64,000 nucleotides of DNA from Sphingomonas canadensis. Its GTDB lineage: Bacteria; Pseudomonadota; Alphaproteobacteria; Sphingomonadales; Sphingomonadaceae. Made by a program: the position numbers and the translations under genes. The stretch lies in the NCBI RefSeq assembly GCF_026013525.1, contig NZ_JAPDRA010000005.1, positions 62,001-126,000 on the forward strand. The letters run 5' to 3'. This document shows, in pieces, positions 40,930-49,807 of this stretch; position 1 is the stretch's first letter; every line of letters starts with the position of its first letter. A model generated the notes under the pieces. The model saw nothing but the letters and a program-made list of their open reading frames with translations, did no database searches and was not told the DNA's origin.

Positions 40930-41874
40930 ATGATGCGGGGGAAGCTGGCCTTCCTGGCCGATCGCACGGCGGTCTTGTTCCTCGGCCTTGCCGCGGGCGC
41001 CTTCATCACGGCATCCTTCTACACGGTGAACGCGCCCGTCGCGCCGCCGGCCGCTCCGCAGCCCGGGGCACCGGCCGGGGACCAGCCCGGCGCGCCTGCG
41101 GTTCCCGCCGCCGCGCTGCCGCCCACCGTGACGGTGGGGCCGGCGCTCGCCAGCACCGCCGCGGCGGGCCGCGAGGTGCATGTCGGCGTGTTCGGCGACA
41201 GCTTCGGCGACGGCATCTGGGCAGCGCTCTACAACGGGCTGCGCAAGGACGACACGATCAAGGTCCATCAGTTCAGCGAGCGATCGACGGGCTTTACCCG
41301 ATATCGCAGCCTGAACCTGCTCGACGACATCCGCGGCAAGATCGATCGCCAGCCGGTCGATATCGCGGTGATCTCGTTCGGCGCGAACGACACCCAGGGC
41401 ATCTACGACAACGGCCACGCCGCCAAGTTCATGAGCGAGGACTGGCAGAAGATCGTCGGCGATCGCGTGGCGGCGATCGTCACGATGCTGCGCGAACGCG
41501 GCGCCCAGGTCTATTGGGTGGGCCTGCCGCGCATGCGCAAGCCGGAATTCGACGCAGATATCCAGCAACTCAACGCATTCTTCGCCGCCCGCGCCCGTGC
41601 GCTCAACGTCCCGTTCATCGATACCGTGCCAGCCAGCGTCGACGCGGATGGCAAATACGCTCCCTATCTCCGCAACCCGGATACGGGCGAGCGCGTCATG
41701 GCCCGCGCCAACGATGGCATCCACATGACGATGAGCGGCTATGGCTTCCTTATTCACGGGCTTACCGGCGACATCCAGAAATCCATCGCCCAGGCGCGCG
41801 GCGCCGCCAATCGCGATCCCGCAAGGCAAGACGCCGGCAAGCCCGCCGGGGAAGCGGCGAAGAGCGATGGCTAG
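40930..41874 (+). CDS. DUF459-like SGNH hydrolase, membrane-anchored
   Basis: A 314-residue protein. One N-terminal membrane segment (TAVLFLGLAAGAFITASFY, residues 13-31), a Pro/Ala-rich linker to about residue 70, and then an SGNH-fold domain: block I VGVFGDSFGDGI with S91, block III SFGANDTQG with N153, and block V NDGIHMTMSGYG with D262 and H265. All catalytic residues of a GDSL esterase are present, so it should be active, facing the periplasm. ATG 40930 was chosen; a TTG at 40900 is also in frame. It overlaps the next gene, and its placement with an MBOAT protein suggests a role as acetyl-transfer or deacetylation partner. Confidence 0.8.
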   Translation: MMRGKLAFLADRTAVLFLGLAAGAFITASFYTVNAPVAPPAAPQPGAPAGDQPGAPAVPAAALPPTVTVGPALASTAAAGREVHVGVFGDSFGDGIWAALYNGLRKDDTIKVHQFSERSTGFTRYRSLNLLDDIRGKIDRQPVDIAVISFGANDTQGIYDNGHAAKFMSEDWQKIVGDRVAAIVTMLRERGAQVYWVGLPRMRKPEFDADIQQLNAFFAARARALNVPFIDTVPASVDADGKYAPYLRNPDTGERVMARANDGIHMTMSGYGFLIHGLTGDIQKSIAQARGAANRDPARQDAGKPAGEAAKSDG

Positions 41875-43246
41875 GCTGCGCTCCGCCGCCGCGGCGCTCG
41901 CGCTGCTGCTGTGCGGGGCGCCCGCGGCGATGGCGCGCGACGGCTACCCACCCGAGCCGGGGGCCTGCGACGGGCGCCTCTGCTACGCCGAATCGATCGC
42001 GCCGTTCCTGGCCAAGCTGCGCGCCGATCCGCGCCGGGCGCATGTGCCGGTACACATCATCCAGATCGGCGATAGCCACACCGCCGGCGACATGATCACC
42101 AACGGCTGGCGCATGCAGCTCCAGGCGCGTTACGGCAACGGCGGGCGCGGGGTGCTGGCCGGCGGCAAGCCCTATGGCGGCTACCTCACCTGGGGCGTCA
42201 CCGCGTCGCAGACGCCGGGCTGGGTGGTGAATGCCACCTTCGGCAAGGCCTATTCCGAATATGGCCCGGAACTGGGCATCTCCGGCTTTACCCAGAGCGT
42301 GGCGGCGCCGGGCGAGCGGCTGTCGATCGCGGCGGATTCGCCCGATCAGTATTTCGACCAGATCACCGTCTGCGCGATGACCTCGCCGGGCGCGGGCGCG
42401 GTGCTGCTGCGCATGGGGATGGTGGCCGAGGAGGAATGGCGGCTCGCGTCGGTTGAGCGCCAGCCGGCGTGCCGCACGATGCGCACGCGCACCAAGGTCG
42501 CCTCTGCCGAGATCGTGACGCTGGACGAGGGGCCGGTTTCGATCACCTCCTTCGCCACCTTCCGCAGCGATGGCGGCGTCGTGCTTTCCAACCTGGGCGT
42601 GGTGGGATCGCAGGCGATCCACCTGAACCGCGCCAGCGACGCGGTGGTCCGCGCCGAGTTCCAGGCCTATGCGCCCGACCTGATCGTTCTCGCCTTCGGC
42701 ACCAACGAAGGCTTTGCGCCGAACTTCGCGATCGACAATTACGAGACCCAGCTTCGCCGCCAGGTGGCGCGCATCCGCCGGCTGGCGGGGCCGAACGTGC
42801 CGATCCTGCTGCTCGGCGCGCCCGACGCGGCGACGCGCAACGTGGCGCTCAGGCCCGAATATGATTGCGGCGAGGGCCTCGGCCCCCCGCGCTCGCTGGG
42901 CGAGGTGCGCGCGCGCCAGATCCGCGTGGCGCACGACATGCGGCTGGGCTTCTGGAACTGGGCGGCGGCGATGGGATCGCAATGCGCGGCCTATAGCTGG
43001 AAGACCGCGGGCCAGATGCGCGGCGATTTCGTCCATTTCACCCGCGAGGGCGGAACGATGATCGGCCAGATGCTCGATTCCGATCTCACCCGCGCCTCGC
43101 TGGCGGTTCGTCCCGCGGTGCTGCGGCCGCGGCTCACGCCGCCGCTGGTGCAGGTCTCGGCCGGAAACATGGACCAGGCCGAGGAGGCGCTCCGGGACCG
43201 GGCCGGCGACGCGCCCCCCGGCGCTTCGGAGGTCCAGCGCCCCTAA
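41867..43246 (+). CDS. Secreted SGNH/GDSL hydrolase-like protein
   Basis: A 459-residue exported protein with signal peptide MARLRSAAAALALLLCGAPA (cleavage near AMA-RD). The SGNH residues are visible: block I IIQIGDSHTAGDM with S70, block III VLAFGTNEGFAP with the Asn, and block V GDFVHFTREGG with the Asp and His. GDSH in block I resembles AlgX/PatB-type acetyltransferases rather than simple esterases. Four extra cysteines (residues 34 and 39, and others) suggest disulfides. Directly followed by the MBOAT gene, whose start codon abuts its stop, implying one acylation machine. Confidence 0.8.
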   Translation: MARLRSAAAALALLLCGAPAAMARDGYPPEPGACDGRLCYAESIAPFLAKLRADPRRAHVPVHIIQIGDSHTAGDMITNGWRMQLQARYGNGGRGVLAGGKPYGGYLTWGVTASQTPGWVVNATFGKAYSEYGPELGISGFTQSVAAPGERLSIAADSPDQYFDQITVCAMTSPGAGAVLLRMGMVAEEEWRLASVERQPACRTMRTRTKVASAEIVTLDEGPVSITSFATFRSDGGVVLSNLGVVGSQAIHLNRASDAVVRAEFQAYAPDLIVLAFGTNEGFAPNFAIDNYETQLRRQVARIRRLAGPNVPILLLGAPDAATRNVALRPEYDCGEGLGPPRSLGEVRARQIRVAHDMRLGFWNWAAAMGSQCAAYSWKTAGQMRGDFVHFTREGGTMIGQMLDSDLTRASLAVRPAVLRPRLTPPLVQVSAGNMDQAEEALRDRAGDAPPGASEVQRP

Positions 43247-44653
43247 ATGCTCTTTCCGACGCTGAACTTCAGCCTGTTCTTCCTTGTCGTCTACGCGCTG
43301 GCGTGGGGGGCGAAGGCTAGCAACGAATGGCGCAAGATCATCCTGCTGATGGCGTCGTGGTTCTTCTACGCCGAGTGGGACACGCGCTTCGTGGCGCTGC
43401 TGATCGCCAGCGGCGTGCTCAACTGGGGCGCGGCGCGGCTGATCGTCGCGGCGGAGGGCAGGGAAGGGACGCGCAAGGCGCTGCTGGGCGTGGGCATCGC
43501 GATCAACCTCGCGATCCTGGGCTGGTTCAAATATTACGGCTTCTTCATGGAGCAGCTCGAGGCGCTGCTGCGCGATTTCGGCTGGGAACGCGATCTGGCG
43601 ATCATGCAGGTCGTGCTGCCCGTCGGCATCTCGTTCTTCACCTTCCAGGGGATGAGCTACGTCATCGACATCTACCGGCGGCAGACCCAGCCCGCCGGGC
43701 TGCTCGACATGACGCTGCTGATGAGCTTCTTCCCGCATCTGGTGGCCGGGCCGATCGTGCGCGCGTCGCACCTGATCCCGCAGTTCAAGGAAACGCCGCA
43801 CATCACCCGCGGCATGGCGGCGATGGGCATCGCGCTGATCGTCTGGGGCCTGTTCAAGAAGGCGGTGATCGCGTCCGAGCTGGCGACCGGATATGTCGAT
43901 GCGGTGTTCTTCGATCCGGGCGCGCATTCCAGCGGCGACCTGGTCCTGGCCGCCTATGGCTATGCGGTGCAGATCTATTGCGATTTCTCCGCATACAGCG
44001 ACATGGCGGTGGGGCTGGCGGCGCTGCTCGGCTATCGTTTCCCGCACAATTTCAACCAGCCCTATCGCGCGCAATCGCTCCAGGATTTCTGGCGGCGCTG
44101 GCACATCAGCCTGTCGAGCTGGCTGCGCGACTATCTGTACATCTCGCTCGGCGGATCGCGCTACGGCATCGCCCGGCTGTGCATGGCGCTGATGACGACG
44201 ATGTTGCTCGGCGGCCTGTGGCACGGCGCGAGCTGGAACTTCGTCATCTGGGGCGCGCTGCACGGCGGCGTGCTGGCGGCCGAGCGGCTGTGGCGCGAAT
44301 ATAAACCGGAGGGCTGGCGATCGCTGCCGCCGGTGGCGGGGATCGTCATCACCTTCCATATCGTGCTGCTGGGCTGGATCTTCTTCCGGCTGGAGCATCT
44401 GGACGATGCGCTGACCTATATCGGCGGCATCTTCGCCGGAAACTGGACGAGCACGATCACGCCGCTGATGCTGGGGCTGCTGCTGATCGGCATGTCGCTC
44501 CATTATTTCCCGGCGCATACGCTGCATCATGCGGCGATGCGGCTGCGCACCATCCCGGCGATCTGGGCCGGGCTGATGGTGGGCGTGCTGGTGCTGGTGA
44601 TCGAATCGATGCGGCCGGAGGGCGTGGCGCCCTTCATCTACTATCAGTTCTGA
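43247..44653 (+). CDS. MBOAT family O-acyltransferase (AlgI-like)
   Basis: A 468-residue integral membrane protein with about ten to twelve segments. The MBOAT signatures are FFTFQGMSYVIDIYR near residue 130, FFPHLVAGPIVRA near 163, SLQDFWRRWHISLSSWLRDY near 280, and the catalytic histidine H326 in LLGGLWHGASWNFVIWG. AlgI-like proteins move acyl groups across the membrane to an extracytoplasmic transferase, here probably one of the two SGNH proteins upstream. Its start immediately follows the previous stop. The final target may be an exopolysaccharide, glycolipid or wall component. Confidence 0.9.
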   Translation: MLFPTLNFSLFFLVVYALAWGAKASNEWRKIILLMASWFFYAEWDTRFVALLIASGVLNWGAARLIVAAEGREGTRKALLGVGIAINLAILGWFKYYGFFMEQLEALLRDFGWERDLAIMQVVLPVGISFFTFQGMSYVIDIYRRQTQPAGLLDMTLLMSFFPHLVAGPIVRASHLIPQFKETPHITRGMAAMGIALIVWGLFKKAVIASELATGYVDAVFFDPGAHSSGDLVLAAYGYAVQIYCDFSAYSDMAVGLAALLGYRFPHNFNQPYRAQSLQDFWRRWHISLSSWLRDYLYISLGGSRYGIARLCMALMTTMLLGGLWHGASWNFVIWGALHGGVLAAERLWREYKPEGWRSLPPVAGIVITFHIVLLGWIFFRLEHLDDALTYIGGIFAGNWTSTITPLMLGLLLIGMSLHYFPAHTLHHAAMRLRTIPAIWAGLMVGVLVLVIESMRPEGVAPFIYYQF

Positions 44654-44663
44654 GGGAGGGGCT

Positions 44664-45386
44664 GTGAGCGATCCCGAAGACAGCAAGCCCAAGCCGGTAG
44701 CCTCCGACGCGCTGGCCCGCGCCCGCGCGGCGCTGGACGGGATCGGCACGCCCACCGCGCGCGAGGAGATCGCGGCGACCGATCCGCACGATGCGCCGCT
44801 CGCCGACCCCGAGCTGGGGCCGGAGCCCGCCTATCACAAGGAGCCGGAGACCGCGCCCGCCGATGCGCCGCCGCCCCGCTCCGCCGCCGATGTCGCGCGG
44901 GCGATGCAGGACGCACCGCCCGAACTGGCGGTGTTCGCGCCCACGCCGCCGCCTCCGCCCGCACCGCCGGAGCGTGCGGAGCCCGTCGCGCCAGCCGCGC
45001 GTGAGCCGGAATCCGCGCCTGCGCCCGCGCCGGTCCGCGAGCGGCTTGGGGACACGACTTCGCCGGTGGACCTGCCCGAGCCGGCCGTGCCGCTGCCGCA
45101 TCCGCTGCGCTGGACGACCATCGTGATCGCGGTCGCCACATTGTTCCTGGCGCTGTTCAACGCGCAGACGATCCGGAGCTGGGCCTATCAGCTTCCGCCG
45201 AGCCCGCTGAGCGCGAGCATCGCCGGCGCGGCCGAGACCTGGTTCAACATCACCGCCTCCGTCGGGCTCGACCGGCCCTATGCGGCGCTCCACGCCTGGT
45301 ACGGCGATCTCAAAGACGCGCGCTTCGGCGAGGATGCCAAGGCGGGAGAGGGCGGGCCGGAAAACGCGGCGGCCGCCGCCGAATAG
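44664..45386 (+). CDS. Proline-rich single-pass membrane protein
   Basis: A 240-residue protein I do not recognise. Residues 1-145 are very rich in Pro, Ala and Glu with a P-P-P-P-P-A-P-P run near 100 and no hydrophobic stretch; one membrane segment (TIVIAVATLFLALFNAQTI, about residues 153-171) follows, then a short outside tail. GTG 44664 follows GAGGGAGGGG. The N-terminus is probably cytoplasmic. Located ten bases after the MBOAT gene, it may be a scaffold or regulator of the acylation complex, which is inferred from position alone. Confidence 0.7.
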   Translation: MSDPEDSKPKPVASDALARARAALDGIGTPTAREEIAATDPHDAPLADPELGPEPAYHKEPETAPADAPPPRSAADVARAMQDAPPELAVFAPTPPPPPAPPERAEPVAPAAREPESAPAPAPVRERLGDTTSPVDLPEPAVPLPHPLRWTTIVIAVATLFLALFNAQTIRSWAYQLPPSPLSASIAGAAETWFNITASVGLDRPYAALHAWYGDLKDARFGEDAKAGEGGPENAAAAAE

Positions 45387-45389
45387 CAG

Positions 45390-45422
45390 AACGGCCCAGC
45401 CTCAAGGGGAGGCCGGGCCGTT
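45390..45422. terminator. Bidirectional hairpin between convergent genes
   Basis: AACGGCCC-A-GCCTC (45390-45403) pairs with GAGGC-C-GGGCCGTT (45409-45422), one internal mismatch. It lies four bases after the proline-rich gene's stop and 26 bases before the wall-hydrolase stop, and can serve both strands. Confidence 0.65.
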
Positions 45423-45447
45423 CGCTGCCGTAAGGGCGAAGCCGCCC

Positions 45448-46068
45448 CTATTCGTGGAAATAATGGTTTCCGATCCGCCCCACGATCGGGCGCGAACGGA
45501 AGAACGCCGGGTTCACCTGCGCCGCGCGGAAGAACAGCGCGTTGCCGACCACCGGATCGCTGACGCCCGCACGGGCATCGCGCGCGATCTCCAGCGCCAG
45601 CGTCCAGCGCTTGTCCTTCGGCGGGTTATAGGCGTGGACGTTGAAGAACTGTCCGCGCTGCATCACCACGCTGCAGATGGTCTTGGGGAACTTCGGCGAA
45701 CGGAGGCGGTTCATCACCACCTGAGCAACGGCAAGCTGGCCCTCGCGGGACTGGTTGCCGGCCTCATGCACGATCACCTTCGCCAGGCACACCAGCTCGG
45801 AATCAACCGGCATGCTGGCGGCGGCAAGGGCGGAATCGTCGATAGCCGGCTTGGCGGCGACGGGCGCGGTCTGCGCCGGAACCTCGTCCTGCTCTGCCTG
45901 CACGGCATTTGCCTGGGCGGTGGCGAGGCTATCCTGGGAAACGGTATCGGCACCCTGGGCCTGCGCGGTTGCGGAACCGCCCATCGGGACCGTCATCAGC
46001 GCCGTACCGGCACTGAAAGCCACTGCAACGCCAAGCGCCGCAGCGTGCGACTTACGAAGAAACTTCAA
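45448..46068 (-). CDS. SleB-like cell wall hydrolase
   Basis: A 206-residue exported protein with a signal peptide (AALGVAVAFSAGTALM) and a Gln/Ala-rich linker, followed from about residue 95 by a Hydrolase_2 (SleB) domain: VCLAKVIVHEAGNQSREGQL with the catalytic glutamate, AQVVMNRLRSP, and QFFNVHAYNPPKDKRW. Such enzymes cleave the glycan strand of peptidoglycan. It stands alone; the 302-base gap upstream (46069-46370) separates it from a divergent CapA-like gene. Confidence 0.85.
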   Translation of the reverse strand: MKFLRKSHAAALGVAVAFSAGTALMTVPMGGSATAQAQGADTVSQDSLATAQANAVQAEQDEVPAQTAPVAAKPAIDDSALAAASMPVDSELVCLAKVIVHEAGNQSREGQLAVAQVVMNRLRSPKFPKTICSVVMQRGQFFNVHAYNPPKDKRWTLALEIARDARAGVSDPVVGNALFFRAAQVNPAFFRSRPIVGRIGNHYFHE

Positions 46069-46370
46069 TTATTGCTCCAGTCGAGTGCGCGAAGCGGGTC
46101 GCCGGTGCCGAAAATACCCGGTGGCACAGGGACGCGATCCACGTCGTGATCGGAGAGTTAAATACGCCCCTCCCGCGATCGAAGGCGCGATTGGCGCGGA
46201 AGAACCGCCAATGCAACGAAAGTGCGGCGAAGCGAGCGGTGGGCGGGATGAATGCCTAGTCCCCAAGTCGGAGTTTTGGCCCGCCTTCGGAGTCGAAACG
46301 AACGCCCGCGGCTGGTATGCGGATATCGTTGAGGCAGCGTGATTCGCGCCGGCGGGGTGGAAGTTTCTCT
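46069..46370. other. Non-coding gap between the wall hydrolase and the CapA-like gene
   Basis: A 302-base divergent intergenic region. It must hold promoters for both genes. I saw no inverted repeat of note, no riboswitch-like structure, and no convincing -35/-10 pair; AT-rich stretches such as GGAGAGTTAAATACG near 46153 could be part of a promoter. Confidence 0.5.
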
Positions 46371-47579
46371 ATGCGTTTCAGAAGTTTGGCGGTTATCCTG
46401 GTGGGCAGTGTGGCGGCCGCGGCGATGGCCTATCCGCTGGGCCGCACCGCGCTGCTGCCCGCGGCGGAGCTGCCCCCGGCCGAGGCGGCGGCCGAATCGG
46501 CGCCCGTTCCGCCTGCCGCCGAAGCGCCCGCGCCGCAGCTCGTCGCACCGGCCAAGGCCGCCGTGCGCGCCCCGGCGAAGGGCGGATACAGCGTGATCGG
46601 CGTCGGCGACATCATGATGGGCAGCGATTACCCCAGCCCGATCATGGACGCGCGCGTGGCCCCCGGCGCCGATCCGGCGGACGTGATCGGGCCGGAGATG
46701 CTGCGCCTGTTCAAGGGCGGCGACGTGGTGTTCGGCAATTACGAAGGCACGATCCACACCAACAGCGACAATGCGAAGAGCTGCAGCAACCCGGCGGTGT
46801 GCTTCACCTTTCGCAGCCCGCCGTTCCACGCGAAATATCTGGCGAGCGTCGGCTTCACGCTGGTTTCCAACGCCAACAACCACTCGCGCGATTTCGGCGA
46901 GGCGAACCGCGCGCAGACCTATCGCTACCTGACCGGTGCGGGGCTGGCGGTGAGCGGCGCCGACACGCCGGGCACCCGCATCGGCGTGCAGACGCTGCCG
47001 GACGGCACGCGCTTCGCGCTCGTCGCCTTCGGGCACAACCCCGGGCTGATGCAGGTAACCGACCTGGCCCGCCTGACCGCGATGGTGCATGAGGCGGACC
47101 GGGTGGCGGATGTCGTCATGGTCTCCTGCCACATCGGCGGCGAGGGCGAGGGGCGCAGCGCCGTGACGCGCCAGACCGAAATGTTCCTGGGCGAAAACCG
47201 CGGCAATCCCTATGCCTTCGCGCATACTGCGGTGGACGCGGGCGCCGATATCGTCTTCTGCCACGGCCCGCACATCCCGCGCGCGATCGAGGTCTATAAG
47301 GGCCGTTTCATCGCCTACAGCCTGGGCAATTTCTGGACCTATGGCCGCTTCAACCTGAGCAACACCGCCGGCTATGCGCCGATCGCGGCGCTGAAGGTGG
47401 GGGCGGACGGCGCGCTCCAGTCGGCGCGGATCGTGTCGGCCAGGCAGGTGAAGCCGGGCGGGCCGTTCCTCGACCCCTCGGGCGCCGCCGCGGCGCGGAT
47501 CGAGCAGCTTTCGCGCCAGGATTTCCCCGAAGCGGGCATTGCGATCGACGCGGACGGCAATGTGAGCTGGCGCAGGTAA
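46371..47579 (+). CDS. CapA-like (poly-gamma-glutamate synthesis related) metallophosphoesterase
   Basis: A 402-residue protein of the CapA family. A membrane or signal segment (LAVILVGSVAAAAMAYPLG, residues 6-24) and Ala/Pro linker precede the calcineurin-like domain with VIGVGDIMMGSDYPSP, VVFGNYEGTIHTNSDN, VSNANNHSRDFGEA, VVMVSCHIGGEGEG and the metal-binding IVFCHGPHIPRAIEVY, then YSLGNFWTYG. CapA acts in poly-glutamate capsule production in some bacilli, but in Gram-negatives the role is uncertain. ATG 46371 follows GGGGTGGAAG. Confidence 0.85.
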   Translation: MRFRSLAVILVGSVAAAAMAYPLGRTALLPAAELPPAEAAAESAPVPPAAEAPAPQLVAPAKAAVRAPAKGGYSVIGVGDIMMGSDYPSPIMDARVAPGADPADVIGPEMLRLFKGGDVVFGNYEGTIHTNSDNAKSCSNPAVCFTFRSPPFHAKYLASVGFTLVSNANNHSRDFGEANRAQTYRYLTGAGLAVSGADTPGTRIGVQTLPDGTRFALVAFGHNPGLMQVTDLARLTAMVHEADRVADVVMVSCHIGGEGEGRSAVTRQTEMFLGENRGNPYAFAHTAVDAGADIVFCHGPHIPRAIEVYKGRFIAYSLGNFWTYGRFNLSNTAGYAPIAALKVGADGALQSARIVSARQVKPGGPFLDPSGAAAARIEQLSRQDFPEAGIAIDADGNVSWRR

Positions 47580-47606
47580 CAGGCCCGGGCCGCCCGCCGG
47601 GCCGCC

Positions 47607-49010
47607 TCAGCGCGGCAGCCTGATCGTAGCCACCAGCCCGCCGCCTTCGCGCGGGCGCAGCGTGATGTCGCCGCGGGCATCGCGCACGATCGCGCGGGCC
47701 AGCGCGAGCCCCAGCCCGATGCCCCCGGTATCGCGGTTGCGCGATCCCTCCAGCCGGGTGAAGGCGTCGAACACCGCCTCGCGCTGGGCCTCCGGGATGC
47801 CGGGGCCGCGATCGGCGACCTCGATCGCGATCTGCTGTTCGCCGGGAACCAGCCGCACCTCGGCCGCGCCGCCATATTTGACGGCATTCTCGATCAGGTT
47901 GCGCACCGCGCGGCGCATCAGCGACGGGCGCAGCCGCATGGTAAGCCGCGGCGCCTCTTCGAACTGCACGGGCTGGTCCAGGTCGCGGAAATCCTCCACC
48001 ACCGCGTCGATCAGCGCCGCCAGGTCCACCTCGACCGGCGGCTCGCTCGGGCGGCCGAGCCGCGCCAGGCTCAATATGTCCTCCAGCGTGCGGTTCATCT
48101 CGTCGATGGTATCGGCCATCCGCGCGCGATCCTCGTCGTCCTCGACCGATTCGATGCGCACGCGCAACGCGGCGAGCGGGGTGCGCAGATCGTGGCCGAT
48201 CGCGCCGAGCATCCGGTCCTTTTCGTCCAGCATCGCGTTCACGCGCAGGCTGAGCGCGTTATAGGCGGCGATCACCGCGCGCACGTCCGATGGGCCGCGC
48301 TCCTCCACCGGCTGGGGCTGTTCGCCCGGGGTGAAGCGCCGCGCCGCCTCGGCCAGCCGCCGCAGCGGCCGGGCGATCCGCCGCCCGGCCAGCAGCACCG
48401 GCAGGAGGACGACGATATAGAGGATCAGCGTCTGCGCGATCAGTTGCCAGATGACGATCCGCTCGGCGCGCGGCCAGGCGCTGCGCAGCGCCACCCAGCG
48501 GCCGTCGTCGAGCTGCACCGCCACCTGAAGCTCGGCGCCCAGCCGCAACAGCCGATCGCGGCGGATGGGGTCCAGCCGGCGCAGCAGCGGCTCGCGTTCG
48601 TCGATCTGGCGGATCGTGGCGATCACGTCGCGCGGCGTGACGCCGAGGTCGATCAGCCCCTGCCGGACCGCCTGCTCGACATCGGAGCGGCGCGGCAATC
48701 CGGCGGGGATCGGGTTCGCATCGAACTGCTGGACGCGCAGCCGCAGGTCGAAGGGGCCGGACGGGGGGCGCCCATGGCGGCGTTCGCGCGGCTGCTGCGC
48801 GGCATCGGCATTGCCGTTGGCCCCGCGATCGGCCGTATCGGCGATGCGCGTGACGGCGGGCACGATCACCTGGCTGAACCGGGCTTCCCGCCGCTCGCGC
48901 AGCAGCAGGCCGAAGTTGATCGCCTGCGCCACGAACAGCGCCACCGCCACCAGCAGCGCGATCTGCCCGGTCAGGCTCTTGGGGAGGAAGCGTCGCAGCG
49001 TCGCGGTCAA
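47607..49010 (-). CDS. EnvZ-like sensor histidine kinase
   Basis: A 467-residue kinase. TM1 is near residues 15-32 (IALLVAVALFVAQAINFGLL), a periplasmic domain of about 165 residues follows, TM2 is near 190-210 (LIAQTLILYIVVLLPVLLAG), then HAMP, the phospho-acceptor His in MLGAIGHDLRTPLAALRV, and ATPase motifs NLIENAVKYGGA, DRGPGIPE and GGIGLGLALARAI. Start TTG 49010 overlaps the response regulator TGA as TTGA. The input signal is not evident; the EF-hand protein upstream could report on calcium. Confidence 0.9.
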   Translation of the reverse strand: MTATLRRFLPKSLTGQIALLVAVALFVAQAINFGLLLRERREARFSQVIVPAVTRIADTADRGANGNADAAQQPRERRHGRPPSGPFDLRLRVQQFDANPIPAGLPRRSDVEQAVRQGLIDLGVTPRDVIATIRQIDEREPLLRRLDPIRRDRLLRLGAELQVAVQLDDGRWVALRSAWPRAERIVIWQLIAQTLILYIVVLLPVLLAGRRIARPLRRLAEAARRFTPGEQPQPVEERGPSDVRAVIAAYNALSLRVNAMLDEKDRMLGAIGHDLRTPLAALRVRIESVEDDEDRARMADTIDEMNRTLEDILSLARLGRPSEPPVEVDLAALIDAVVEDFRDLDQPVQFEEAPRLTMRLRPSLMRRAVRNLIENAVKYGGAAEVRLVPGEQQIAIEVADRGPGIPEAQREAVFDAFTRLEGSRNRDTGGIGLGLALARAIVRDARGDITLRPREGGGLVATIRLPR

Positions 49011-49726
49011 AGCCGCGTCACCTCGGCGGCCAGCGTATAGCCGCCGCCCCACACGGTCTTGATGATCGCCGGGTTCTTGGGATCGGGCTCGATCTTCTTG
49101 CGCAGGCGGCTGACCTGGTTGTCGATCGCACGATCGAAGGCGGCGGCCTCGCGCCCCTGTGTCAGGTCGAGGAGCTGGTCGCGCGTCAGCACCTGCCGCG
49201 GGCGCGTCACCAGCGTCAGCAGCAGATTGTATTCGCCCGTGGACAGCGGAACCGAAACGCCGTCGCGGTCCACCAGCGTGCGCTCGCCGCTCTTCAGCAC
49301 CCATCCGGCGAAGGCGTAGCTGCCGGTTTCGGGGGCATGCTGGCGGGCGGCGCCGTTGCCGGTGCGGCGCAGCACCACCTTGATGCGCGCGGCCAACTCG
49401 CGCGGGCTGAACGGCTTCACGACATAATCGTCGGCGCCCATCTCCAGCCCGACGATGCGGTCGGTCTCCTCGCTGCGCGCGGTGAGCAGGATCACGGGGA
49501 TTTCGCTGGTCGCCCGGATGTGGCGGCACAGGCTGAGCCCATCCTCGCCCGGCATCATGATGTCGAGGATGACGAGATCGATCGCATAGGCGTTCATCCG
49601 CGCGCGGGCACCCTCGGCATCGCCCGCCTGGGTCACGCGGAAGCCCTGGCGCGTCAGATACTGTGCGAGCGGCTCGCGGATGGAGCGCTCGTCATCGACG
49701 AGCAGCAGGTGCGGAATCTCGGACAT
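49007..49726 (-). CDS. OmpR-type response regulator
   Basis: A 239-residue regulator with receiver domain (LLLVDDERSIREPLAQYL; phospho-acceptor D55 in LVILDIMMPGEDG; LLTARSEETDRIVGLEMGAD with the following KPFS) and a winged-helix domain with LTRDQLLDLTQGREAAAFDR, IDNQVSRLRKKIEPDPKNP and the final GGGYTLAAEV. Paired with the overlapping kinase. It lies 81 bases downstream of the EF-hand gene, separated by a strong hairpin, so it probably has its own promoter. Confidence 0.92.
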   Translation of the reverse strand: MSEIPHLLLVDDERSIREPLAQYLTRQGFRVTQAGDAEGARARMNAYAIDLVILDIMMPGEDGLSLCRHIRATSEIPVILLTARSEETDRIVGLEMGADDYVVKPFSPRELAARIKVVLRRTGNGAARQHAPETGSYAFAGWVLKSGERTLVDRDGVSVPLSTGEYNLLLTLVTRPRQVLTRDQLLDLTQGREAAAFDRAIDNQVSRLRKKIEPDPKNPAIIKTVWGGGYTLAAEVTRL

Positions 49727-49761
49727 GACCGGGAGATAGCATCTCGTTGGCGGAGCGGAAG

Positions 49762-49796
49762 GCCCGGGCGGGCGAAGAGGAAAAGCCCGCCCGGGC
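49762..49796 (-). terminator. Strong hairpin after the EF-hand gene
   Basis: A perfect 12-bp GC-only stem (49762-49773 with 49785-49796) around an 11-base loop that reads TTTTCCTCTTC on the minus strand. It begins 12 bases after the EF-hand stop, upstream of the response regulator, so it should cut transcription between them or act as an attenuator. Confidence 0.65.
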
Positions 49797-49807
49797 GCGC
49801 CGGCCGG

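Noticed and set aside
41762..44755. A 997-codon minus-strand open frame across the SGNH/MBOAT genes
   Set aside because: It overlaps three genes with catalytic motifs in normal frames, is His/Arg/Gln-rich without any family pattern, and has no ribosome site.
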